DNA of 64,000 bases from Planctomycetota bacterium (GTDB lineage Bacteria > Planctomycetota > UBA1135): positions 124,001 through 188,000 of the forward strand of contig JAQBXR010000001.1 in the NCBI GenBank assembly GCA_027623295.1, given 5' to 3'. Numbering within the stretch: position 1 is the first letter of the stretch; each line of letters opens with the position of its first letter. Below, piece after piece: positions 32,638 through 40,485 of this stretch. The notes beneath the pieces were generated by a model, which was not told the DNA's origin, made no database searches, and worked only from the letters and a program-made list of their open reading frames with translations. A program made the position numbers and the translations under genes.

Positions 32638-34445
32638 GCCGTTTCTTTCGACTTCATTAAGCGCAAACGCGTCTTCTCATTCAGTTGACGCTTGCGCAGA
32701 CGCAAGGACTGCGGGGTGACTTCAAGGAGTTCATCGGTATCGAGGTACTCCAAGTACTGCTCCAATCCCATGATGCGTGGCGCACGCACCTTTTCATCGA
32801 CATCTTTGTTTGCAACGCGGATGTTACTCATCTTCTTCGCGCGCACAATGTTGACGGTGATGTCGTTGTCCTTATTGTTTTCACCCACCACCATGCCTTC
32901 GTAGATTGGCGTTCCGTTTGCGACAAAGAAGACACCGCGGTCTTCCAGGTTGCGTAGGGAGTAAGTGGTGCATTGTCCGGTATCTGAAGAAACCAGTACG
33001 CCGTTGTGGCGCGTTTCAATGTCGGTAGTGCGCAGTCCGTAACCTGCAAAAATGGAGGTCAGAACGCCTTCTCCTTTGGTTAGGTTAAGAACCTGGGTGC
33101 GCGCACCAATCAAACCTCGGGTTGGGATGGTAAAAAACACGCTTGCACGAAGGCCTTGGCGGGTCATGTCGCTGATTTCAGCTCCACGCTTACCAAAGAA
33201 TTCAATCACCTTGCCCATAGAGGTTTCGGGGACATCGACGCGTGCCTCCTCCATTGGTTCCAAGGTCTTGCCGTTTTCATCTTTCTTCAACAAGACGCGC
33301 GGGGAGCCTACCGCAAACTCAAAACCTTCGCGGCGCATGTTCTCGATCAAAATGCCGAGGTGCAGCACACCGCGTCCAGCGACCAAGTAGCCACCAGATG
33401 GTCCTAATGTGACCCGTAGCGCAGGATCCATAATGGCGGCACGCTCTAGACGTTCCTTCACCTGACGGGAGGTCACAAAAGTGCCTTCCTTACCGGCGAA
33501 TGGAGAATCGTTGACCAAAAACTCCATCTCAATGGTGGGAGGTTCCACGGTAATCGGTGGCAGGGCGTCTTCATTGCCCATTTCAACCAAAGTATCGCCG
33601 AGGCTGAGGCCTTCCATGCCTGCGACGGAAGCAATGTCACCTGCCTCCACTTTGTCCGTGGTGACGCGATCCATGCCGGCGTAGCGATAAAGCTCTTTCA
33701 CCCGCCCGCGCTTTTTCTCGCCTGCGTTGGTGAACCAGCGTACTTCATCGCCTTGACGTAAAACACCACGTGTGACTCGGCCAATGCCGATGCGGCCGAC
33801 GTAATCATCCCAGTCCAGCGTGCCCACTTGATATTGCAGTGGACCCTCTAGGTCGAAGTTTGGCGAATCGAAGTGCTCGAGAATGGCATCGAGCATAGGC
33901 TCCATGTTGTCACCGGTAGTCACTTCCTCCCTACTTGCCCAGCCGTTGCGTGCCGAGGCATAGATGACTGGAAAGTCGATGGCCATCTCTTCAGCACCAA
34001 GCTCGACGAAGAGGTCGAAAACTTCACCCAGCACTGCGTCGGCGCGGGCGTCTTGGCGGTCCATTTTGTTGACGACTACCAAAGGGCGCAGGTTGTTCTC
34101 AAAAGCCTTCTGCAATACAAAACGAGTTTGCGGCATCACGCCTTCAAAAGCATCGACCACCAACAGCACACCGTCGGCCATCGACAAAACACGCTCGACC
34201 TGACCACCGAAGTCGGCGTGTCCAGGCGTATCAATTAGATTCACGAGTACGCCTTTCCAGGTCAAGGCCGCATTCTTCGAGAGAATGGTAATGCCACGCT
34301 CACGTTCCAAATCATTGCTGTCCATGACGCGGTCGGACCCTTGCTGTCCGCGTTCTAGAGTTCCGGCCTCTTTAAATAGGCCGTCTACGAGAGTGGTCTT
34401 GCCATGATCGACGTGTGCGATGATGGCGATGTTGCGAAATTCCAT
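32625..34445 (-). CDS. typA: GTPase TypA/BipA
   Basis: TypA is a ribosome-binding translational GTPase needed for assembly and stress adaptation. The 606-residue length is standard. The G domain shows AHVDHGKTT (G1), the GITI switch region, DTPGHADFGG (G3) and NKMDRQDAR (G4). Domain II and the EF-G-like domains follow, with GPSGGYLVAGRGVLHLGILI, TRGLIGARTQVLNLTKG and the C-terminal RLRKRQLNEKTR. It is transcribed in the same direction as the mlaD-type gene upstream, nine bases away, and may be read from the same transcript. Confidence 0.97.
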   Translation of the reverse strand: MEFRNIAIIAHVDHGKTTLVDGLFKEAGTLERGQQGSDRVMDSNDLERERGITILSKNAALTWKGVLVNLIDTPGHADFGGQVERVLSMADGVLLVVDAFEGVMPQTRFVLQKAFENNLRPLVVVNKMDRQDARADAVLGEVFDLFVELGAEEMAIDFPVIYASARNGWASREEVTTGDNMEPMLDAILEHFDSPNFDLEGPLQYQVGTLDWDDYVGRIGIGRVTRGVLRQGDEVRWFTNAGEKKRGRVKELYRYAGMDRVTTDKVEAGDIASVAGMEGLSLGDTLVEMGNEDALPPITVEPPTIEMEFLVNDSPFAGKEGTFVTSRQVKERLERAAIMDPALRVTLGPSGGYLVAGRGVLHLGILIENMRREGFEFAVGSPRVLLKKDENGKTLEPMEEARVDVPETSMGKVIEFFGKRGAEISDMTRQGLRASVFFTIPTRGLIGARTQVLNLTKGEGVLTSIFAGYGLRTTDIETRHNGVLVSSDTGQCTTYSLRNLEDRGVFFVANGTPIYEGMVVGENNKDNDITVNIVRAKKMSNIRVANKDVDEKVRAPRIMGLEQYLEYLDTDELLEVTPQSLRLRKRQLNEKTRLRLMKSKETAHTS

Positions 34446-34454
34446 GTGCGTGAC

Positions 34455-35561
34455 TTAGAAGGTTCCGAACAGCAACTGTGTGAAATTTGAAATAGGTTGC
34501 GCCTCGCGCGCATCTTCTAGCTGGCCGTTGAGCGACTTGAGGGCGGTTAAAAGCTCCTCATAAGCCTGATCTTCGGCGAGCAGGCGGCCAAGGCTTCCTT
34601 CTCCATCTTTCAGACGCCGTGAAACCTGTGCGAGATTATCTAAAAATGCTTTTGCATCGTCGGCGATCTGTTCGTCAGCAATCATTGTACCAAGAAGGCC
34701 CTTGCCTGCGATAGCATCATCAATCACTACATTCAGTCGCACCGCAATTTCGTCTAAATTATGCACCAGACTGGTGGCTTCTTCGCGCAAAACCGGGTCG
34801 TTGAGCAAAGCACCCAGCAATCCCTCCCCACTTCGAGCACCCTGGGCGATCGCGCTCAGGTCGGCGACCAAGTTGGCGGTGTCTTCCACAATGCCAACCG
34901 TGCGCTCTCTAAGGGCCTCGTCGTTGAGAAGAGCACCAAAAGTTCCCTTGCCAGCCCTAAGGTCTGCAATCAGGCCAGTGGCGTTTTCTAGAGCTTTCTC
35001 CAGATCTAGCTTCATGCCCTCGTCGTGAATGAGAGCACCAATTACACCGCGGCCTTGTGCCAAATCTTCACTCGTGGTGCGCAAGTTGGCGATAATGGTG
35101 TTGATGTTTTCCTCGTTTTCCTCCAGCAACTCACTGAACTGAGCCAATGCCGAGGCCTCGATGGTGCCGACCAGCTCTGCGCCAGGACCAATCTTCGCGT
35201 TGGTGAAGGGGCCCGGTTCAATCTGAATGACACGTCCGCCAAGCACGGTGAACTCCGCAATACGTAGGAAGTATCCCTCATGCAAAGTCGGTGACTCGGT
35301 GAACTCCATCAGCACACTGATGCGACGATCCTCTGGGCGGTCATCGTGAAAAAGGACTCCCCGTACGGTTCCAGTGGGGCGTCCAGCCACCAACACGGAA
35401 TCGCCCTCCTTCAAGCCATTGGCGTTCGGGAAGTAGGCGGTCATATAGACCTTGTCAGAGAAACTGAATCCAGTGAGGATAATCGTGTAGTACAGCAACA
35501 GAGCAATCGCTCCGAAGAACACGAGGCCCAAAACAAAATCGCGGCGTCCGGTTTTTTCCAT
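34455..35561 (-). CDS. mlaD: MlaD-type MCE-domain lipid-transport protein with repeat tail
   Basis: MCE proteins bind lipids in the periplasm and hand them to or from an ABC transporter. The 368 residues begin with one membrane helix (about 9-31), then the MCE domain (about 36-115; VYMTAYFPNANGLKEGDSV and GTVRGV). The rest is helical with five copies of a G-x-G-x-x-G-x-L/M-L/I-x-D/E-type motif at about 170-182, 204-216, 245-257, 286-298 and 320-332. Such tails are common in MCE proteins outside Proteobacteria and may form a coiled helical channel. ATG 35561 is used; a TTG at 35570 is in frame. It follows the mlaF stop by one base. Confidence 0.9.
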   Translation of the reverse strand: MEKTGRRDFVLGLVFFGAIALLLYYTIILTGFSFSDKVYMTAYFPNANGLKEGDSVLVAGRPTGTVRGVLFHDDRPEDRRISVLMEFTESPTLHEGYFLRIAEFTVLGGRVIQIEPGPFTNAKIGPGAELVGTIEASALAQFSELLEENEENINTIIANLRTTSEDLAQGRGVIGALIHDEGMKLDLEKALENATGLIADLRAGKGTFGALLNDEALRERTVGIVEDTANLVADLSAIAQGARSGEGLLGALLNDPVLREEATSLVHNLDEIAVRLNVVIDDAIAGKGLLGTMIADEQIADDAKAFLDNLAQVSRRLKDGEGSLGRLLAEDQAYEELLTALKSLNGQLEDAREAQPISNFTQLLFGTF

Positions 35562-35562
35562 G

Positions 35563-36291
35563 TTAATCAATCGGTGCGCCGAGGAATTCGCGGACGCGCT
35601 TGTTGTCGGAGTTGAGGACCTCGGTGGGAGGGCCAGAAATCAGGAACTTGCCATGTTCGAAAACGGCGAGGGTATCGGCGACGGTTAATGCGCAGTTCAC
35701 GCTGTGCGTTACCGTAACCGAGGTCATGCCGTGCTCTTCCCTTAAGCGGCGCAGCATGTGACTGACGCTGGTCGACATTTCGGGGTCTAGCCCCGCTTCC
35801 GGTTCGTCATAAAGAATGATGGATGGCTTGGTCACGAGTGCGCGAGCAAGTCCAACTCTTTTCTGCATGCCGCCCGAAATCGCGCCGGGCAGTTTGATGC
35901 GCGCTTCTTCAAGTTGCACCAATCCAAGAACATGCATGACGCGTTCTTCGATGTCATTCTCTGACATCGAAGTGGTTTCCCGCAAAGGCAGCGCGATGTT
36001 GTCAAACACCGTCAGCCAGTTAATCAAAGCCGAATGCTGGAACAAGTAGCCCATATCGCGACGTAGCTGCTGCAATCCGTCGCGGTCGAGTTGCGAGATG
36101 TCCTTCCCCATAATGCGAATGCTGCCGCGATCCGGGCGCAATAAGCCAATGAGGTGCTTCAGGATGACACTCTTGCCGGAACCACTAGGGCCCATGATGA
36201 CCAAGGATTTGCCTTCCTCAACGGTGAACTCGGTGCCACGCAACACCTCTTGGGTGCCGAAGGCTTTGTAAACATCGTGGAACTGAATCAT
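35563..36291 (-). CDS. mlaF: ABC transporter ATPase, MlaF type
   Basis: This 242-residue ATPase powers the MlaE/MlaD lipid transporter. It shows Walker A GPSGSGKS (34-41), the Q-loop region YLFQHSALINWLTVFDNI, the signature AISGGMQKRVGLARAL, Walker B IILYDEPEAGLDP and the switch His in VTVTHS. The sequence YDEPEAGLDP is characteristic of the MlaF/Mkl branch. Its ATG overlaps the stop of mlaE by four bases and its stop is one base before mlaD, so the three are coupled. No MlaB (STAS) or MlaC gene is seen nearby. Confidence 0.95.
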   Translation of the reverse strand: MIQFHDVYKAFGTQEVLRGTEFTVEEGKSLVIMGPSGSGKSVILKHLIGLLRPDRGSIRIMGKDISQLDRDGLQQLRRDMGYLFQHSALINWLTVFDNIALPLRETTSMSENDIEERVMHVLGLVQLEEARIKLPGAISGGMQKRVGLARALVTKPSIILYDEPEAGLDPEMSTSVSHMLRRLREEHGMTSVTVTHSVNCALTVADTLAVFEHGKFLISGPPTEVLNSDNKRVREFLGAPID

Positions 36292-37082
36292 GTGTAGATC
36301 AGTTTCCCGAGGAAGAAGTTCAGAACAATGATAAGGATGATGGAGTTGCGCACCGCAGAACGCGTTCCATTACCGACGCCGCTTGCACCGTTTTTGGCCA
36401 TGAGGCCGGAGGCGCATCCGACCACGGCAACCGTGAAGCCGAAGATGGTGGCCTTCACCAGGCTTGCATAAAGGCTACGCGGTAATCCGAACAGGCTGGT
36501 GTCGGAAAGCGAGTCATAGACATTGCGCATGTAGCCGCTGAAGTCGAGGCCAAGTTGTGCATGGGCAATCAACGCTCCACCTAAAATGCCAGCTACCGAT
36601 GCAAGCAGAGTGAGGGCGGGAGCCATGAGGGTCATGGCGATCACGCGAGGGAAAACTAGGTATCCGATCACGTCTACCGACATGACATCGAGCGCGGTAA
36701 TTTCTTCTTGCACGCGCATGGTGCCTAGTTCCGCAGCCATGGCGCTTGCCACACTTGCAGCAAGGACTACCGCAGTCATGATGGGAGCCATTTCCCGCAC
36801 CATGGCTACTGCGACCGCAAAGCCAACCGCTTCTTGTTGACCGTAGCGTGCAAGTTCATAACCCAGTTGTAAGGCCAGGATCATGCCGATGAAGAAGTTC
36901 ACGAAAAGCACCACAATCAAGGACTTCACACCGGTGAGGTGCATTTGATTAAAGGTGGAGCGGAGACGTCTTGGGAGCTGGGTGACGCGACGTACCACCC
37001 CAAACGCCAAGTTTAAGGTGTAGCCCGCAATCTCAATCGGAGGTGCCAACATGGTGGCGCCTACTTTTTGGAACTGATTCAC
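36288..37082 (-). CDS. mlaE: ABC transporter permease, MlaE type
   Basis: MlaE forms the inner-membrane core of the phospholipid transporter. The 264 residues contain five to six hydrophobic segments and the family motifs VVLFVNFFIGMILALQLGYE, REMAPIMTAVVLA and AELGTMRVQEEITALDVM. The Glu/Gln-rich motif between helices contacts the ATPase. It overlaps both neighbours by ATGA (37079-37082 and 36288-36291), so the repeat protein upstream is part of the same operon. Confidence 0.95.
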   Translation of the reverse strand: MNQFQKVGATMLAPPIEIAGYTLNLAFGVVRRVTQLPRRLRSTFNQMHLTGVKSLIVVLFVNFFIGMILALQLGYELARYGQQEAVGFAVAVAMVREMAPIMTAVVLAASVASAMAAELGTMRVQEEITALDVMSVDVIGYLVFPRVIAMTLMAPALTLLASVAGILGGALIAHAQLGLDFSGYMRNVYDSLSDTSLFGLPRSLYASLVKATIFGFTVAVVGCASGLMAKNGASGVGNGTRSAVRNSIILIIVLNFFLGKLIYT

Positions 37083-38551
37083 TGCACGGTCTCCGCTTCT
37101 GCAACGCGGTGGATATCGGGCCAGCCAGGGCCAGGGAATGCTGGGTATTCCAAGCCACCATCATCTCCGCTCCGCCAGCGAATTAAACCGAAAAGCCAGG
37201 AAGAGTGCACGGTGCCATCGGGTTCAGTCCATTTACCGCCTACTCCGGGTACGCTCCAGCGCTCATGCCCTGCGGCTTCTGCCTTGTGGTAGAGATTGAA
37301 CCAAGCGCGTTTTTCGTGCACCACAATCGGATCGGGCTTGATTTGCTCGCGGTTCACCCAAAGCTCGTATAGAAAGCCGAACATGAGCGAAAAACCCTCT
37401 GGGTCTAGGAAGCCAGGTAGGCCAAAGTCGAGAACGCGTAGGGCTTCGCGCTTTTGAGCTTCAAATTCATAACTAAGGAAGGGCCAGATACGGAGATGAC
37501 GTTGTTGCGTGCCATCGTCCCGTTGGGTCTTTGTGTGCATGAAGAGGGGGACGAAATAATGTCCTTCGCGCTCCATGCCATTGAAGTGGTCCTTGGTGTG
37601 CCAAAAGAAGGGCCACAGGAAAGCGGAATACTCGGTTTGAGCATTTTCATGATGCATCCAAAACGGCAGTACCTTTTGAATCTTACGTTCAACTTCTTGT
37701 CCACCGGACTCAAACTTTACGAAAGGCGTAAAACTCCACGAAGAATAATCCGTAGACGGACGCTTAGCCCAACCGAAGAACGGCCACAGGAAAACTGTGG
37801 CATCGTAATCGTCTTGAGTGGTTTTGCCGTAGAGTGGAAATAGCATCCACTGCTTAGCAGGGTGAGGTTTCTGCATATCCACCGTGGCCTGATTCCAAAA
37901 CGGCCACATGATGTAGCTGCTTTCATGCCGGCCCGGAACCGTGGTTTCTCCATAGAACGGGAAAATATGCCATCCTTGCTCGGAGCCTTCGATGGTGCCA
38001 AAAATGGGCCACAGCCAATGTTTGCTAGTGCGCTCTCCCTTCTTGTTCTCAAGGAATAGCGGGAATAGGAAAAAGGAGAACTCGTCGTAGGTGAGGAAAT
38101 CACGACCGGTTCCACCGAAGGGGAAAAACCAAAAGTAGTTTTCTAAATCATCCGAGGAGGAACCACCTGCAATTAGCCAGAAAAGTAGAGCCCAATCCGT
38201 GTCGATGATGCCATCGGCACGGATTTCACTACGGTAGGAAAGCAGTGGGAACAGCCGCGCATAGGTGCGCTGTCGGGAAGGGTTGAACTCGTACCGGCCC
38301 AGTCCGCCGAGGAAGGAAGCTTCGACTTCTCCGTCTGCAAAATCCTTACGCCAAACCACTGGACTGAGCGCCCAGAGTGAGTCATCAGCCTCTTTGTGGT
38401 AGCGCACCATGCCACCCACGGATTCAAAGTGCTGATACTGCGGAAGTGTGTGGCGAGAAACGAGTGGCGCCAGATGGATTTCTGCATCGGGAGCTGCGCA
38501 AGAGCTCCAGATAAATAAGGCAACGATGCCAAGACGACGCAGAAAAGTCAT
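37079..38551 (-). CDS. Probable outer-membrane protein with thirteen W/F-P-aromatic repeats, first gene of the Mla operon
   Basis: No family is recognised for this 490-residue protein. An N-terminal hydrophobic stretch ends in SSCA, a possible lipoprotein site although the residue at -3 is Trp. From about residue 100 to 360 a motif with the core x-[W/F/L/V/T]-P-[F/L/I]-[aromatic/L/V] recurs thirteen times, starting near 100, 139, 160, 179, 194, 213, 235, 253, 272, 293, 310, 331 and 353, so roughly every 20 residues (for example FLWPFFG, WHIFPFYG, YIMWPFW). This pattern suggests a barrel or solenoid of short beta-hairpins with aromatic girdles. The stop overlaps mlaE by ATGA, so a role as outer-membrane partner in lipid transport is the natural inference. 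Confidence 0.75.
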   Translation of the reverse strand: MTFLRRLGIVALFIWSSCAAPDAEIHLAPLVSRHTLPQYQHFESVGGMVRYHKEADDSLWALSPVVWRKDFADGEVEASFLGGLGRYEFNPSRQRTYARLFPLLSYRSEIRADGIIDTDWALLFWLIAGGSSSDDLENYFWFFPFGGTGRDFLTYDEFSFFLFPLFLENKKGERTSKHWLWPIFGTIEGSEQGWHIFPFYGETTVPGRHESSYIMWPFWNQATVDMQKPHPAKQWMLFPLYGKTTQDDYDATVFLWPFFGWAKRPSTDYSSWSFTPFVKFESGGQEVERKIQKVLPFWMHHENAQTEYSAFLWPFFWHTKDHFNGMEREGHYFVPLFMHTKTQRDDGTQQRHLRIWPFLSYEFEAQKREALRVLDFGLPGFLDPEGFSLMFGFLYELWVNREQIKPDPIVVHEKRAWFNLYHKAEAAGHERWSVPGVGGKWTEPDGTVHSSWLFGLIRWRSGDDGGLEYPAFPGPGWPDIHRVAEAETVQ

Positions 38552-38573
38552 ACGGAGATTGTAGGCTCATGGC

Positions 38574-39563
38574 GTGGCCAATTCCCGTCCCACCTTGCTC
38601 CTACTGGCACTTTTTTTGAATGTGTCCTGTGGATTGTTCAGCTCGGAGTTAACTCTTCCATCGCCGGAGGCCGTCCGCGCGGCTCGGGTCGAGTCTGAGA
38701 CGGATTGGGAGCTACTAGAAGGGGCTTATGCGCTTTATAAGCGCGACCCCGAAGAAAGCTTGCGGGGCGTGCGTGCCCTGCAGTTGGAGAATCCAGACAG
38801 CGTACGGTTGGCCATATTTCTGCAAGATTTGGAGCTCGAATTAGAAGGTCGGAAGCTTGTGGGATTGCGCGCCGAAGCAGCCCTCGAAAAGCAAGAGACG
38901 GGATTGAATGCACTGCTCTTGGCACGTGTAGAGGAAGATTCCATTCGACGCTTGCAGTTGCTGAACAATGCTTTGCGTTTGGACCCTTCCTTGACCCAAG
39001 CGAAAGTGCACTGGTTAGCCATGAACGCGGTCGCTGGCGATGCCGATGTTCTTGAGGAAATTACCGCCCTCTTGTGGGAGCATCCCGCCAGTGCGGAAGG
39101 TTGGCGTTTATTAGGTGAGTTAGCTCCACTCTTTGAACGCCCCGATTTAGCACGCGCTGCAGCACAAACGGAACCGTGGTCTGTCTTTGAGGCAACCACG
39201 CGGGCTGAATACACCTTGGCCGTTACGGATTTGAGCGCGGGCGATGCCGAGACAGCATTGCTGAAGGCACGCGCCCTGGCGGATGACTTGTGGCAAGGCC
39301 GTTTGTTAGAAGCTGCCGCCCTAGCTCAACTTGGACGCGCGAAGGAGGCCTTGGAAGTGGTGGAATCGGTGATCCAAGAACGTCCTGAAGAGCCCGCTGC
39401 TTGGTTCAATAAGGGGTTGTTGCTGCGCGATTATTTAGCGCGGAGCGCCGAAGCCAGAGTTGCCTTTGAGAAGTTCCTCGAAGTGAATCAAGCCTCGGGC
39501 GAGAGCAATCTCAAGCAAGTTATGCAGGTCGAATTCTGGCTCAGCCAAAATGCTGCGCAATGA
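38574..39563 (+). CDS. TPR-containing lipoprotein
   Basis: The 329-residue protein begins with a hydrophobic signal (LLLLALFLNVSC) that ends in a plausible lipid-attachment Cys. The remainder is helical and has the Ala/Leu periodicity of tetratricopeptide repeats, for example DPEESLRGVRALQLENPDS, AALAQLGRAKEALEVVESVI and EEPAAWFNKGLLLRDYLARS. Such proteins act as scaffolds in envelope complexes. The start is GTG 38574, 22 bases from the divergent repeat-protein gene. Its TGA overlaps the ATG of dtd, so they are coupled. Confidence 0.8.
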   Translation: MANSRPTLLLLALFLNVSCGLFSSELTLPSPEAVRAARVESETDWELLEGAYALYKRDPEESLRGVRALQLENPDSVRLAIFLQDLELELEGRKLVGLRAEAALEKQETGLNALLLARVEEDSIRRLQLLNNALRLDPSLTQAKVHWLAMNAVAGDADVLEEITALLWEHPASAEGWRLLGELAPLFERPDLARAAAQTEPWSVFEATTRAEYTLAVTDLSAGDAETALLKARALADDLWQGRLLEAAALAQLGRAKEALEVVESVIQERPEEPAAWFNKGLLLRDYLARSAEARVAFEKFLEVNQASGESNLKQVMQVEFWLSQNAAQ

Positions 39564-40000
39564 AGGCCTTGGTGCAAAGGGTGGACCATGCTGAGGTGGT
39601 GGTCGAGGAAAAGGTGGTCGGCAAGATCGGCCTTGGATTCTTGATCTACTTAGGGTGCCAAGTGGGAGATGGCATGGAGACCGCCGGCAAAATGGCAGAC
39701 CGACTGGCAAAATTGCGTATTTTCGAAGATGCCGATGGCAAGACCAACCTGGACCTAAATGCTGTAGAGGGCAGTATTTTGCTCATTTCTCAGTTCACCC
39801 TGGCCGCAGATTTACGCCGTGGGAATCGCCCATCCTTCACCACGGCGCTGGCCCCTGATGAGGCTCGGCTGGTTTTTGAGGAAGTGCGTCAAATCCTTGA
39901 AAATAAAGGATTTAGGGTTGAGTCTGGGGTGTTTGGGGCGCATATGAGAGTGGGCGCGACCAACGTCGGACCGGCAACTTATTTACTCGAAATCGAGTAG
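39560..40000 (+). CDS. dtd: D-aminoacyl-tRNA deacylase
   Basis: DTD removes D-amino acids (and glycine from tRNA-Ala) wrongly attached to tRNA. The 146 residues include MKALVQRVDHAEV at the start, the active-site SQFTLAAD, RRGNRPSF and the cross-subunit Gly-cisPro in NVGPATYLLE. The conserved motif is usually NDGPVT, so the residue before the Gly-Pro pair differs. It is complete and overlaps the TPR gene by four bases. Confidence 0.95.
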   Translation: MKALVQRVDHAEVVVEEKVVGKIGLGFLIYLGCQVGDGMETAGKMADRLAKLRIFEDADGKTNLDLNAVEGSILLISQFTLAADLRRGNRPSFTTALAPDEARLVFEEVRQILENKGFRVESGVFGAHMRVGATNVGPATYLLEIE

Positions 40001-40003
40001 TTT

Positions 40004-40075
40004 CTCAGATAGTTGGGGAAAACTCTCCAACTCCTGAGCTGGAAAGGAGTAAGGTCAGTGTAGGCAATCTGCCTA
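40004..40075 (+). promoter_or_regulatory. Two hairpins between dtd and the HU-like gene
   Basis: A 9-bp stem with one G-U pair (40011-40019 with 40024-40032), extended by an outer CTCAG/CTGAG pair, lies just after dtd but has no T run, so it is a poor terminator. A second hairpin, TAGGCA-ATC-TGCCTA (40061-40075), ends 16 bases before the HU-like start codon. It could act on translation or be a protein-binding palindrome. Function is not evident. Confidence 0.4.
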
Positions 40076-40091
40076 GCGCACACATTTAGGA

Positions 40092-40478
40092 ATGGAACCC
40101 GATACCCACACAGTTACCAAACGCGACCTCGTTCAGCGCATTTCTGATTCCACCGGCCAAACTACGGTCCTGGTACGCGACATTATTCAACGCTTTTTAG
40201 ATGAAGTGGCGAATGAGCTGGTCCGCGGTAACCGCTTAGAGTTTAGAAAGTTCGGCGTGTTTGAGGTTCGTTACCGCCCTGGTCGCATGGCTCAGAACCC
40301 AAAGACTTTGGAGAAGGTTCCAGTGCCTCCTAAGCGCGTGGTGAAGTTCAAGGTGGGCAACGTCATGCGCAGGCGTGTGGAAGATGGCGATACCAAGCCC
40401 CAATTCGCTTCGGTGGCCCCAGCGATGGGCGGAGAGCCTGGCGGTATGACACCAACAAGCTCGATCAACCGGCCATAA
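40092..40478 (+). CDS. HU/IHF-family DNA-binding protein
   Basis: HU-like proteins bend and compact DNA. Of the 128 residues, the first ~97 match the family: TKRDLVQRISDSTGQT, VRGNRLEFRKFGVFEVRYRPGR and the DNA-intercalating arm with the conserved Pro in AQNPKTLEKVPVPPKRVVKFKVG. The last 30 residues are an extra Gly/Pro/Ser-rich tail absent from E. coli HU (90 residues). The ATG at 40092 follows a hairpin and TTTAGGA ribosome site. It is convergent with the cystathionine lyase gene, seven bases away. Confidence 0.93.
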   Translation: MEPDTHTVTKRDLVQRISDSTGQTTVLVRDIIQRFLDEVANELVRGNRLEFRKFGVFEVRYRPGRMAQNPKTLEKVPVPPKRVVKFKVGNVMRRRVEDGDTKPQFASVAPAMGGEPGGMTPTSSINRP

Positions 40479-40485
40479 AACGCCC

